From Rhodococcus_D sp039923155 (GTDB lineage: Bacteria > Actinomycetota > Actinomycetes > Mycobacteriales > Mycobacteriaceae), in assembly GCA_039923155.1 (NCBI GenBank), contig JBDTDI010000057.1, positions 1 to 9,490 on the forward strand: DNA of 9,490 nucleotides, read 5' to 3'. Of the stretch, positions 1 to 6,084 are shown piece by piece. The translations under genes and the position numbers were made by a program. Position 1 is the first letter of the stretch; every line of letters begins with the position of its first letter. A model generated the notes under the pieces. That model was not told the DNA's origin and ran no database searches. It saw only the letters and a list, made by a program, of their open reading frames with translations.

Positions 1-602
1 GGGGTGATGTCGGTGACGGCCGGCTCCGCCGAGCCGGCGAACAGCACGGTGCCGTAGAGGTCGCCGTGCACCACCTGCGGGGGGCCCTGCACCCGGCGAC
101 GTCCCCGGGCCAGGTCGCGGAACAGCCCGACGCTGGGCGGGTCCAGCGCGGCCGCGGGACCGGCGGCCACGGTGAACGGCTCGAGCTCCTCCCCCCAGGC
201 GACCCGGTCAGCCACGCCCAGGGTGTCCACGCGCGCCGAGATGGAGGCCGCGCTGAGCAGCGCCGGCCGGGGCAACGAGGCGAGCGCGGCGTGCAGGCGC
301 GCGGCGGTGGCGAGCACCTCGTCGTGGCGGGGCTCCCCCACCCCCACCAGGTAGGTGTCTGCCGCCCACCCGGAGACCACCCACCGCCCGTCCGTCGAGC
401 GGACCGGGCGGGCGATCCGCACCCCTTCGACGTCGAGGACCAGGCGGACCTGGGCGGACCACGTCGCCCGCGCGTGGTCGTCGCGCACCGGGCCGAGGAC
501 GACGGTGCCGCAGCGCCACTTCGACCCGTAGGGCTCCGCTTCGCTGTCGCGCAGCCCGAAGGTTGCGCGCACGTGCGGCGGGGGAGGCTCGGGGATGTTC
601 AC
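1..602 (-). CDS. TIGR02569 family protein, kinase-like fold (3' end outside window)
   Basis: About 200 N-terminal residues are visible; the C-terminus lies beyond the left edge. The minus-strand reading begins VNIPEPPPPHVRATFGL and stays open to base 3. It matches my memory of the mycobacterial Rv3205c/TIGR02569 family: a short Pro-rich start, a WRCGTVVL strand near residues 29-36, an ARPVRSTDGRWVVSGW segment near 64-79, and VHGDLYGTVLF near 178-188. The HGD motif resembles the catalytic loop of aminoglycoside-phosphotransferase-like kinases, so a small-molecule kinase fold is an inference; no substrate is known. The GTG at 600-602 was chosen because the family alignment begins there; its Shine-Dalgarno is weak (only GTGGCGG just upstream). 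It starts 26 bp after the moeZ stop, so it is probably the last visible gene of the four-gene minus-strand operon and translated after moeZ. Confidence 0.82.
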   Translation of the reverse strand, partial: MNIPEPPPPHVRATFGLRDSEAEPYGSKWRCGTVVLGPVRDDHARATWSAQVRLVLDVEGVRIARPVRSTDGRWVVSGWAADTYLVGVGEPRHDEVLATAARLHAALASLPRPALLSAASISARVDTLGVADRVAWGEELEPFTVAAGPAAALDPPSVGLFRDLARGRRRVQGPPQVVHGDLYGTVLFAGSAEPAVTDIT

Positions 603-628
603 GAGCCGCCACGCTACCGGCGGGGGGC

Positions 629-1807
629 TCAGTAGACCGGGAGGCTGGGGTCCACCTGCTCCACCCACGCCAGCACCCCACCCTCCAGGTGGGTGACGTC
701 GACGAAACCCGCCCGGCGCAGCGCCCGGAGCGCCTGGGCCGATCGCGCCCCTGAGCGGCAGTGCAGCACGATGGGACGGTCCCGGGGCAGCTGTCCCAGC
801 GCCTCGCCGGAGGCGATCCGACCCTGCGGGACGAGCACCGAACCGGGGATGCGGACGATGTCGGCCTCCCCGGGTTCCCGCACGTCGACGAGCAGAGGCG
901 GCGACGCAGAGGCCATCCTCGCCCTGAGCTCGAGCGCGGTGATCGAGCTGATGTCGTCAGCGTCGGGGTCGGCGGGCGCGGGGGCCACACCGCAGAGCTC
1001 GTCGTAGTCCACGAGCTCGGTGACCGGATCGGCATCCGGGTCCTTGCGGACGCTGATGGTGCGGTAGCTCATCGCCAGGGCGTCGTAGATCAGCAGCCGT
1101 CCGAGCAGCGGCTCGCCGATACCGAGCACCAGCTTGATCACCTCGGTGCCCATGACCGCCCCGATCGAGGCGCACAGCACCCCGAGCACCCCACCCTCGG
1201 CGCACGAGGGCACCGACCCGGCCGGCGGCGGCACCGGGTACAGGTCCCGGTAGCTCAGCCCCCGTCCGTCGGGTGCCGCGTCCCAGAACAGCGACACCTG
1301 CCCCTCGAAGCGGTAGATGGAGCCCCACACGAGCGGCTTGCCCGCGAGCACGGCGGCGTCGTTGACCAGGTACCGGGTGGGGAAGTTGTCGGTGCCGTCC
1401 ACGACGACGTCGTAACCGGCGACGATGTCGGTCACGTTGTCGGCGTCCAGGCGCACCTCGTGCAGGCGCACGTCGACGTGCGGGTTGATGGCGGCGACCG
1501 ACTCCCGTGCGCTGACCGCCTTCGACTTTCCGACGTCGGCGACGCCGTGGATGACCTGGCGCTGCAGGTTGGACGTCTCCACGACGTCGAAGTCGACGAT
1601 GCCCAGGGTGCCCACCCCGGCGGCGGCCAGGTAGAGCAGCGCGGGTGCGCCGAGACCCCCGGCCCCGACCACGAGCACCCGGGCGTTCTTCAGCCGCCGC
1701 TGTCCCGCCATCCCGACGTCGGGAAGGATCAGGTGGCGGCTGTAGCGGGCTATCTCCTCCACGCTCAGCTCAGCGCCGGGTTCGACCAGGGGTGGCAGCG
1801 GGGCCAC
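629..1807 (-). CDS. moeZ: MoeZ: sulfur-carrier adenylyltransferase/sulfurtransferase (E1-like + rhodanese)
   Basis: A 392-residue two-domain cytoplasmic enzyme. The N-terminal MoeB/ThiF/UBA-type domain (about 1-275) has the nucleotide-binding GAGGLGAP (48-55), NLQRQ (80-84), DGTDNFPTRYL (137-147) and SCAEGGVLG, with the likely catalytic Cys202. The C-terminal rhodanese domain (about 285-392) has the active-site loop HCRSGARS with Cys350. Known family role: adenylates the C-terminal Gly-Gly of ubiquitin-like sulfur carriers (MoaD, ThiS, CysO types) and then thiocarboxylates them, serving molybdopterin, thiamine, cysteine and thio-natural-product synthesis. The CxxC pairs that hold zinc in E. 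coli MoeB are absent (YRDLYP replaces the first pair), as I recall for mycobacterial MoeZ. The start is GTG, preceded at 6 nt by AGGAG. It begins 12 bp after the DUF3152 stop, so it sits in the same operon. No sulfur carrier is encoded nearby, fitting a general-purpose enzyme. Confidence 0.95.
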   Translation of the reverse strand: MAPLPPLVEPGAELSVEEIARYSRHLILPDVGMAGQRRLKNARVLVVGAGGLGAPALLYLAAAGVGTLGIVDFDVVETSNLQRQVIHGVADVGKSKAVSARESVAAINPHVDVRLHEVRLDADNVTDIVAGYDVVVDGTDNFPTRYLVNDAAVLAGKPLVWGSIYRFEGQVSLFWDAAPDGRGLSYRDLYPVPPPAGSVPSCAEGGVLGVLCASIGAVMGTEVIKLVLGIGEPLLGRLLIYDALAMSYRTISVRKDPDADPVTELVDYDELCGVAPAPADPDADDISSITALELRARMASASPPLLVDVREPGEADIVRIPGSVLVPQGRIASGEALGQLPRDRPIVLHCRSGARSAQALRALRRAGFVDVTHLEGGVLAWVEQVDPSLPVY

Positions 1808-1819
1808 TTCGGGCTCCTC

Positions 1820-2938
1820 TCAGCCGCGGGGGAACGGCCACGGGTTGTAGTGACAGCTGAGACCGTTCCTCGGCACGACGCCCCCGGGTTCCAGCGACGC
1901 GATGTCGTCGTTGGACGTGCTGAACGTCTGCTGCATCATGATCGGGGCCAGACCCCCCGCCGACGCGCAGGGCTGATGCATCCGGAAGCCGATGGCGTGG
2001 CCGACCTCGTGGTTGACCAGGTACTGGCGGTAGGAGCCGATGTCACCCTGGAACGGCAGCGCGCCCCGCACCCACCGGGCGGCGTTGAGCAGGACCCGCT
2101 CGTCGGTGCCGTTGAAGCAGGACGACTCCAGCTCGATGGAGTAGCCGCACTGGCTGTCCGGCCGGACCGTCGCCTGCGAGGTGAGGCTGATGCGGAAGGT
2201 CGGCGTCCCGGTGTCGACGCGCTGCAGGGCGAACCGCTTGTCCGCGGTCCAGCTCTTCGGGTTGTCGAGGGTCTCGTCGACTATTCGGGCGAAGGCCTCG
2301 TCACCCCCGAAGGACGCCGTGTCCATGCCGTCCTCGACCTCCACGGTGTAGGTGCTGGTGGAGACCTGCCCCGCCCCGACCCTGGGGGTCGTGCCCGGCA
2401 CCACGTGCCACGTGCCTGCGCCGGTCGTCGGGAACTGACCCCCCGCGGGCAGCGCGCCGGTGGCCGGTGGGGGCGTGAGGCTGCCAGCACCGCTCGGGGA
2501 CTCGTCGATGATGCCGGGCCCGGCCCGGCCGGTCGCCAGGGAGCCGAAGTCCGACGTCGGGGTGGAGGCCGCGCCGCGCGACACTGCGGTGCCCTGCGCG
2601 GTGCTCTGCGTCCTGTTCTCCTCAGGTACCCCACCTGACGACCGGGTGGCGTCGAAGACGGCCAGGACAGTCAGCACCACCAACAGCGGGACCGCGTACG
2701 CCCGCCAGCGGTAGGCCGCGACGAAGCGACCCAACCCGCTGCGACGTCGCACGGTGCTGCGGTCGGGTCGTGGCCGGAGTCTCTGCGCCGGCCGCGGGCC
2801 CTCGATCGGGTCCCAGGCTGCGCGCAGCGGCTGCGGCTCCTCCGTCGCGTCAGGCCCGCTCGGCAGGAGCTCGCTCCGGTGGTCGTCGCGGCCGGACCGG
2901 GGACCGCGGTCCCCGCGCGTTGGCCTGCTCACGTCCAC
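1820..2938 (-). CDS. DUF3152 membrane-anchored putative zinc metalloprotease
   Basis: 372 residues in four parts: a basic, disordered cytoplasmic N-terminus (1-78), one transmembrane segment (about 80-97, YAVPLLVVLTVLAVF), a Ser/Thr/Pro/Gly-rich linker (98-190) and an extracytoplasmic domain (190-372). The domain carries NHEVGHAIGFRMHQPC (309-324): His310, Glu311 and His314 form a zinc-protease HExxH, with Gly317 and His321 following. APIMMQQT (331-338) resembles a metzincin Met-turn. Cys264, 274, 324 and 362 could form disulfides outside the membrane. The family is conserved across actinobacteria (Rv3207c type) and its substrate is unknown; protease activity is inferred from motifs. The third His lies one residue later than in the classical metzincin pattern. 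GTG at 2938 is the longest reasonable start; GTG at 2929 is equally possible, and neither has a strong Shine-Dalgarno. Neighbouring gaps of 22 and 12 bp indicate an operon with the hydrolase and moeZ. Confidence 0.9.
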   Translation of the reverse strand: MDVSRPTRGDRGPRSGRDDHRSELLPSGPDATEEPQPLRAAWDPIEGPRPAQRLRPRPDRSTVRRRSGLGRFVAAYRWRAYAVPLLVVLTVLAVFDATRSSGGVPEENRTQSTAQGTAVSRGAASTPTSDFGSLATGRAGPGIIDESPSGAGSLTPPPATGALPAGGQFPTTGAGTWHVVPGTTPRVGAGQVSTSTYTVEVEDGMDTASFGGDEAFARIVDETLDNPKSWTADKRFALQRVDTGTPTFRISLTSQATVRPDSQCGYSIELESSCFNGTDERVLLNAARWVRGALPFQGDIGSYRQYLVNHEVGHAIGFRMHQPCASAGGLAPIMMQQTFSTSNDDIASLEPGGVVPRNGLSCHYNPWPFPRG

Positions 2939-2960
2939 CAGCGTGCCACAGCGCAGACGC

Positions 2961-3860
2961 TCACCACTCGCCGTGCTCGACCGCCTCCAGCATGTCCACG
3001 ACGGCCCGGGCCACCACCACCGGACGTTCCATCTGGGCCACGTGCCCGACCCGGTTCAGCACCAGCAGGCGCCCGCGGGCCAGGCGCGAGACCAGGCGCG
3101 GGCCGCGCCCGACGTCGACCAGCTTGTCCTGAGCACCCCAGACCACCAGCGTGGGGGCCGTGATGCGCTGGGCGTCGGCCCACAGCGATCGAGAGGGCAG
3201 GGTGACCCACGAGGCCAGCAGGGCGGAGAAGCTGCGGCCGAGCGCCTCGGCGGCCCAAGCCTGCCCGCCGCGCTCCTGTGCCTCCGCAATTGCCTGCTCC
3301 AGACGGTTCTGGGGCACCAGGTCGGGCTCGGCGAAGCACAGCTGGACCAGGGCCCGGGCCCGGTCGAGCGGGCTCTCGGCCTCCAGCCGTCGCCGTACCA
3401 CCGGCCCGAGCACGGGCACGTACGCCAGGGGCAGACGCGCATCGGCGACCCGACGAGGGTTGGGCCGCAGGTCCGGCACCGCGGGCGAGACCAAGGTCAA
3501 GGTGCGCACGAGGTCGGGGCGGCGGGCGGCGACGGTGATGGCCACCGCACCACCCATCGAGTTGCCGAACAGGTGGGCGGGCCCCGTCCGCTCGAGCAGC
3601 GCGGTGACGACGTCGGCGCTGGCGGCCATCGAGTACACCCCACCCGGCGGTGGCTCGGAGCGACCGAAGCCGGGCAGGTCCAGCGCCACCCCCGACATCC
3701 GGGGGGCGAGCAGCCCGGCCAGGTCGGTCCAGTTGCTGGCCGAGCCGCCGAGACCGTGCACGAACACCGCGGGAGTCGCCGGCGAGGCTCCCGTCGAGTC
3801 CTCGTGTGAGGGCCCGGGGGTGCGACGGACGTGCAGACGCAGCCCGGCGTAGGTCTCCAT
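2961..3860 (-). CDS. alpha/beta-fold hydrolase
   Basis: From ATG at 3860 this is a 299-residue alpha/beta hydrolase. HGLGG (35-39) supplies the oxyanion hole, DLPGFGRSE (61-69) is the typical loop, GNSMGG (99-104) is the nucleophile elbow with Ser101, WGAQDKLV (241-248) gives Asp245 and RVGHVAQMERP gives His273, completing the triad. A cap region lies about 125-225. It has no signal peptide or membrane segment, so it is probably cytoplasmic. The substrate cannot be named; it most resembles esterase, lipase or meta-cleavage-product hydrolases. The reading frame stays open far upstream into the TetR region, but similarity begins only at METYAGL; GTG at 3977 is an alternative start that would add a low-complexity 39-residue tail. 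It is the first gene of the minus-strand operon, 22 bp before DUF3152, and divergent from TetR, so TetR control is plausible but unproven. Confidence 0.9.
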   Translation of the reverse strand: METYAGLRLHVRRTPGPSHEDSTGASPATPAVFVHGLGGSASNWTDLAGLLAPRMSGVALDLPGFGRSEPPPGGVYSMAASADVVTALLERTGPAHLFGNSMGGAVAITVAARRPDLVRTLTLVSPAVPDLRPNPRRVADARLPLAYVPVLGPVVRRRLEAESPLDRARALVQLCFAEPDLVPQNRLEQAIAEAQERGGQAWAAEALGRSFSALLASWVTLPSRSLWADAQRITAPTLVVWGAQDKLVDVGRGPRLVSRLARGRLLVLNRVGHVAQMERPVVVARAVVDMLEAVEHGEW

Positions 3861-4034
3861 GGTCCCCGGCCACGGGGGCACGGAGGTGTCCAGGGGTGCT
3901 AGGCCGTGGCGGTCGGTCCCCGTCGAGGGCTGGTCGCCGGCCGGGGCGCTGTCGGCCGCCACCTCACGTCGTGTCACCGGAGAAGGATGCGTCAACCAGC
4001 CGCCCCGCGGGTGGGCGGGGTGGCCGCCGCCGGT

Positions 4035-4053
4035 GCGACAAGGTCGCTGCGAC
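4035..4053. promoter_or_regulatory. nested inverted repeats, candidate TetR operator
   Basis: Three pentamers alternate here: GCGAC (4035-4039), GTCGC (4043-4047) and GCGAC (4049-4053). The middle one is a perfect inverted partner of both neighbours, giving GCGAC-AAG-GTCGC and GTCGC-T-GCGAC. The site lies in the divergent region between hydrolase and TetR, about 12 bp upstream of a -10-like hexamer for TetR, where a TetR-family dimer would commonly bind to control itself and its divergent neighbour. In G+C-rich DNA short inverted repeats of this kind also arise by chance, so this is only a candidate. Confidence 0.3.
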
Positions 4054-4064
4054 GAACCGACGAG

Positions 4065-4070
4065 TAACCT
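4065..4070 (+). promoter_or_regulatory. -10-like hexamer for the TetR gene
   Basis: TAACCT fits the actinobacterial TANNNT -10 pattern and lies 44 bp before the TTG start, which would give a 5' leader of about 38 nt that includes the GGAGG ribosome site. No convincing -35 hexamer is visible at 16-19 bp upstream, which is common for actinobacterial promoters but lowers confidence. Confidence 0.4.
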
Positions 4071-4104
4071 GATCTCCTCACGGCCCCACCGGGTCCGACC
4101 CCCT

Positions 4105-4109
4105 GGAGG
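4105..4109 (+). promoter_or_regulatory. ribosome binding site supporting the TTG start of TetR
   Basis: GGAGG, five bases before TTG at 4115. This perfect Shine-Dalgarno decides the start in favour of a TTG codon; no in-frame ATG or GTG near the N-terminus has a comparable site. Confidence 0.7.
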
Positions 4110-4114
4110 CACCC

Positions 4115-4771
4115 TTGAGCGCGCTGACCGAGGCCGCTGAACCGGCCCACGAACGGGGCGAGGGTCGTCGGCCGGGAGCACGTCTGTCCCGCAGCGCCCG
4201 CCGCGCGCAGCTGCTGCACGCCGCCCGTGACGTCTTCGTCGCCCGGGGCTACCACTCGGCCGGCATGGACGAGATCGCCGATCGCGCGGGCGTGAGCAAG
4301 CCCGTGCTCTACCAACACTTTCCCGGCAAGCTCGACCTCTACCTGGACCTGTTGCACAGCTACGTCGACGTGCTGGTGCGCGGGGTCCGCGAGGCACTGG
4401 AATCCACCGGAGACAACAAGCAGCGGGTGCGGGCCGCGGTCGGCGCCTACTTCGACTTCGTCGACGACGCAGGGCAGGGCTACCGGCTGGTCTTCGAGTC
4501 CGACCTGCTCGGTGAGCCTTCGGTGCAGGAGCGGGTGGACCGGGCGCTCGAGCTGTGCATCGACGCCGTCGCCGAGGCGGTGATCGACGACGCCGGGCTC
4601 GACGCGGCACGGGCCCGGATGTTCGCGGTGGGGCTGGTGGGCGCCAGCCAGGTGAGTGCGCGGTACTGGTTGAACCACGACCGCCCCGTCCCGAAGGACG
4701 AGGCGGTCGAGATCACGAGCTCGTTGGCGTGGCGCGGGATCGCGCAGCTGCCGCTGCAGGCCGAACGCTGA
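4115..4771 (+). CDS. TetR-family transcriptional regulator
   Basis: A 218-residue TetR regulator. The DNA-binding domain spans about 27-75: RSARRAQLLHAARDVFVARG forms the first helices and MDEIADRAGVSKPVLYQHF (51-69) is the helix-turn-helix. The rest is an all-helical ligand/dimer domain containing a conserved-looking AYFDFVDD segment and YRLVFESDLL. It resembles the mycobacterial Rv3208 type in sequence and position; its effector is not known to me. The start is TTG with a strong GGAGG site. It is transcribed away from the hydrolase-DUF3152-moeZ operon, and inverted repeats lie in the shared upstream region, so autoregulation and control of that operon are reasonable hypotheses. Its 3' end converges on DUF3107 with only 14 bp between stop codons (4772-4785, a run rich in GGG/CCC), so antisense overlap of the two transcripts is likely. 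Confidence 0.93.
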   Translation: MSALTEAAEPAHERGEGRRPGARLSRSARRAQLLHAARDVFVARGYHSAGMDEIADRAGVSKPVLYQHFPGKLDLYLDLLHSYVDVLVRGVREALESTGDNKQRVRAAVGAYFDFVDDAGQGYRLVFESDLLGEPSVQERVDRALELCIDAVAEAVIDDAGLDAARARMFAVGLVGASQVSARYWLNHDRPVPKDEAVEITSSLAWRGIAQLPLQAER

Positions 4772-4785
4772 ACGGGGGGCCCGGG

Positions 4786-5016
4786 TCAGCGGACGTTGAA
4801 CCCCACCCGCCGGGAGTCGGCGGGGCCGATCTCCACGTAGGCCACCCGGGCGGCCGGCAGCACGAACTTGCGGCCCTTCTCGTCGGTGAGGGCGAGAACC
4901 CCGGTCCGCTCCCCCTCCAGGGCGGTGCTGACCAGCGACTCGACCTCCTCGGGCGTCTGGCTGCTGATCACCAGCAGCTCCCGTGGGCTGTCCGCCACGC
5001 CGATCTTGACCTCCAC
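4786..5016 (-). CDS. DUF3107 family small protein
   Basis: 76 residues beginning MEVKIGVADSPRELLV and ending ARVAYVEIGPADSRRVGFNV, the hallmark ends of DUF3107 (mycobacterial TB9.4/Rv3208A type). It has no membrane segment or signal, so it is probably a small cytoplasmic alpha/beta protein. No biochemical role is established to my knowledge. The middle part, LVSTALEGERTGVLALTDEKGRKFVLPAARVAYVEI, would give strand-turn-strand after a helix. The start is GTG, with a perfect GGAGG site six bases upstream (5023-5027). It converges on TetR and probably has its own promoter in the 138-bp gap to the MiaE-like gene. The M. tuberculosis homologue as I recall it has a longer C-terminus; this one ends soon after GFNV. 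Confidence 0.93.
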   Translation of the reverse strand: MEVKIGVADSPRELLVISSQTPEEVESLVSTALEGERTGVLALTDEKGRKFVLPAARVAYVEIGPADSRRVGFNVR

Positions 5017-5064
5017 GCTGGACCTCCGAGATGTGGTGCTGCCCGAGTGTTGCTGACCGTGACC

Positions 5065-5070
5065 AGGCTA
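5065..5070 (-). promoter_or_regulatory. -10-like hexamer for DUF3107
   Basis: On the minus strand TAGCCT (TANNNT type) lies 48 bp before the GTG of DUF3107, giving a leader of about 40 nt containing the GGAGG ribosome site. No clear -35 hexamer is present upstream. It resembles the TAACCT proposed for the neighbouring TetR gene. Confidence 0.38.
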
Positions 5071-5100
5071 GTGCAGCCCGGCCGACCCGCCCGCCGGGAC

Positions 5101-5116
5101 CGCTGCGCCCGCAGCG
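5101..5116 (-). terminator. possible terminator hairpin after the MiaE-like gene
   Basis: CGCTGC-GCCC-GCAGCG forms a 6-bp stem with a 4-nt loop, 38 bp downstream of the MiaE-like stop codon on the minus strand. No T-run follows on either strand, so it would be a U-less actinobacterial-type hairpin at best. Confidence 0.3.
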
Positions 5117-5154
5117 AACACAAGCCGGTCCGCAACCCCGCAGCCCGGGACTGC

Positions 5155-5838
5155 TCAGCCCAGCCCGAGAGACCTCATCCGTCGGGTGTGCTGGTTCTGC
5201 AGGCGGCGGAACAGCGCGGCAATTCCGGCGAGGTCGGAGGATCCGGTGATGACCAGCTGGGCCAGGTCGTCGCGGCGAGCCAGCACGTGCTGAGCCTGGA
5301 TGACGGCCTCGCCGAGCAGCCGCCGCCCCCACAGCTTGAGCCGGGCGGTGATCCGCGGGTCCGCCGCGCACGCCGCACTCACCTCCCGCTCCGCGAACTC
5401 GGAGTGCCCGGTCTCAGCGAGGACCAGGCGCACGGTCTCACCGCTCTCGGCGTCGAGCATCCCGGAGATCTCCCGGTAGAAGTCGGCCGCGATCCCGTCC
5501 CCGACGTAGGCCTTGACCAGCGACTCCAGCCAGCTCGACGGAGCCGTGGTGCGGTGGTACTCGTCCAGCGGCGCGACGAACGGGCCCATCGCGTCCTGCA
5601 CCGATACTCCTCGAGCGTCGAGGAACGCCTCGATCAGCTCGTAGTGCGCCATCTCGGCACCCGCCATGGCCGCCAGCGCCGCCCGGCCGTCGATCGTCGG
5701 TGCGTGTCGTGAGTCCTCCGCGAGCCGTTCGAAGGCCGACAGCTCCCCATAGGCCAGCACTCCCATGAGGTCGACCACCCCAGGGTGCAGTGCGGTCGGT
5801 ACCGTCGACCCGGCGCTGGGTTCCTCGGGGCTGCTCAT
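5155..5838 (-). CDS. MiaE-like ferritin-fold diiron protein (MiaE_2 family)
   Basis: 227 residues from ATG at 5838; all-helical, soluble. GELSAFERLAE (31-41), AEMAHYELIE (61-70) with an ExxH pair at Glu62/His65, and AETGHSEF (141-148) with Glu142/His145 look like diiron ligands of a ferritin-like four-helix bundle. YVGDGIAADFY (111-121) and LWGRRLLGEAVIQAQHVL (169-186) match the actinobacterial Rv3210c type as I recall it. The family is named after MiaE, the oxygenase that hydroxylates ms2i6A37 in tRNA; that activity is not demonstrated for this branch. An in-frame ATG at 5877 would add 13 residues but would swallow the promoter; the 5838 start is preferred because a TACGCT hexamer lies exactly 6 bp before it and no Shine-Dalgarno is present, as in leaderless actinobacterial genes. 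It is divergent from the helicase, sharing a short control region. Confidence 0.88.
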   Translation of the reverse strand: MSSPEEPSAGSTVPTALHPGVVDLMGVLAYGELSAFERLAEDSRHAPTIDGRAALAAMAGAEMAHYELIEAFLDARGVSVQDAMGPFVAPLDEYHRTTAPSSWLESLVKAYVGDGIAADFYREISGMLDAESGETVRLVLAETGHSEFAEREVSAACAADPRITARLKLWGRRLLGEAVIQAQHVLARRDDLAQLVITGSSDLAGIAALFRRLQNQHTRRMRSLGLG

Positions 5839-5844
5839 GCGGCG

Positions 5845-5850
5845 AGCGTA
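5845..5850 (-). promoter_or_regulatory. -10 hexamer of a leaderless promoter (MiaE-like gene)
   Basis: Minus-strand TACGCT, then six bases (CGCCGC), then ATG at 5838. TANNNT-N6/7-ATG is the standard layout for leaderless transcripts in actinobacteria, so transcription would start at or next to the A of ATG. No good -35 is visible. Confidence 0.5.
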
Positions 5851-5905
5851 GCCACTGGCGGGGTGAGAACCCGGCACACCGCGACCCGAACCGAGGTGCA
5901 GCGGT

Positions 5906-5911
5906 TAGGAT
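5906..5911 (+). promoter_or_regulatory. -10 hexamer for the helicase transcript
   Basis: TAGGAT is a near-ideal actinobacterial sigma-A-type -10. The expected transcription start is about 5918-5920. The -35 is poor (GCGACC at 5881-5886 matches only partly, at 19-bp spacing). It lies 55 bp from the oppositely oriented -10 of the MiaE-like gene, so both may respond to the same regulator. Confidence 0.5.
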
Positions 5912-5916
5912 GGCGA

Positions 5917-6084
5917 CGAGTGCACGGCGACGTGCCTGCACTCGAGACCTGTGCGCGCACCTGCTCTGCTCGTTCGTGCTGCGCTGCTGCGTCGGCCCTG
6001 AGCCGCCCGCGGCGGATGCCGCGCCGAGGGACCGGGTCGAGAGTCTTGACCCGCCACGTGCGCGCGACACACGGAGAGGCACGT
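5917..6084 (+). promoter_or_regulatory. structured 5' leader of the helicase mRNA
   Basis: From the predicted transcription start to the helicase start codon there are about 168 nt with several potential hairpins. H1, 5917-5944: CGAGTGCA pairs perfectly with TGCACTCG (8 bp), with an inner GGC/GCC (3 bp) and a 5-nt loop. A self-complementary GTGCGCGCAC lies at 5951-5960. H2, 6008-6023: CGCGGC-GGAT-GCCGCG. H3, 6033-6053: CGGGTCGAG-AGT-CTTGACCCG, nine pairs including one G-U. H4: ACGTGC (6056-6061) pairs with GCACGT (6079-6084), enclosing most of the GGAGAGG ribosome site in its loop. H4 could hinder ribosome entry, and an RNA helicase could open such structures, so self-regulation is an attractive inference. 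No known riboswitch class is recognised. Confidence 0.45.

Noticed and set aside
761..2638. 625-codon plus-strand open frame opposite moeZ and DUF3152
   Set aside because: It runs antisense to two genes with clear domain motifs; its protein is His/Gly/Arg-rich with no recognisable domain, as expected for a shadow frame in G+C-rich DNA.
3990..3995. Minus-strand TTGACG as a -35 box for the hydrolase operon
   Set aside because: No -10-like TANNNT occurs 16-19 bp downstream, so a promoter could not be supported.
3861..4610. Long upstream extension of the hydrolase frame (up to 549 codons)
   Set aside because: The extension runs antisense through the TetR gene and is Arg/Pro-rich noise; homology begins at METYAGL (3860). 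GTG 3977 is kept only as a minor alternative since no ribosome site precedes it.
4772..4785. GGGCCC/CCCGGG run between TetR and DUF3107 as a terminator
   Set aside because: Only overlapping 6-bp palindromes with no loop or T-run; too short to form a stable hairpin.
5910..5912. ATG as the start of the helicase
   Set aside because: It overlaps the TAGGAT -10 hexamer, and the following 58 codons look non-coding (weak third-position bias, Cys/Arg-rich); CTG 6087 with GGAGAGG fits better.
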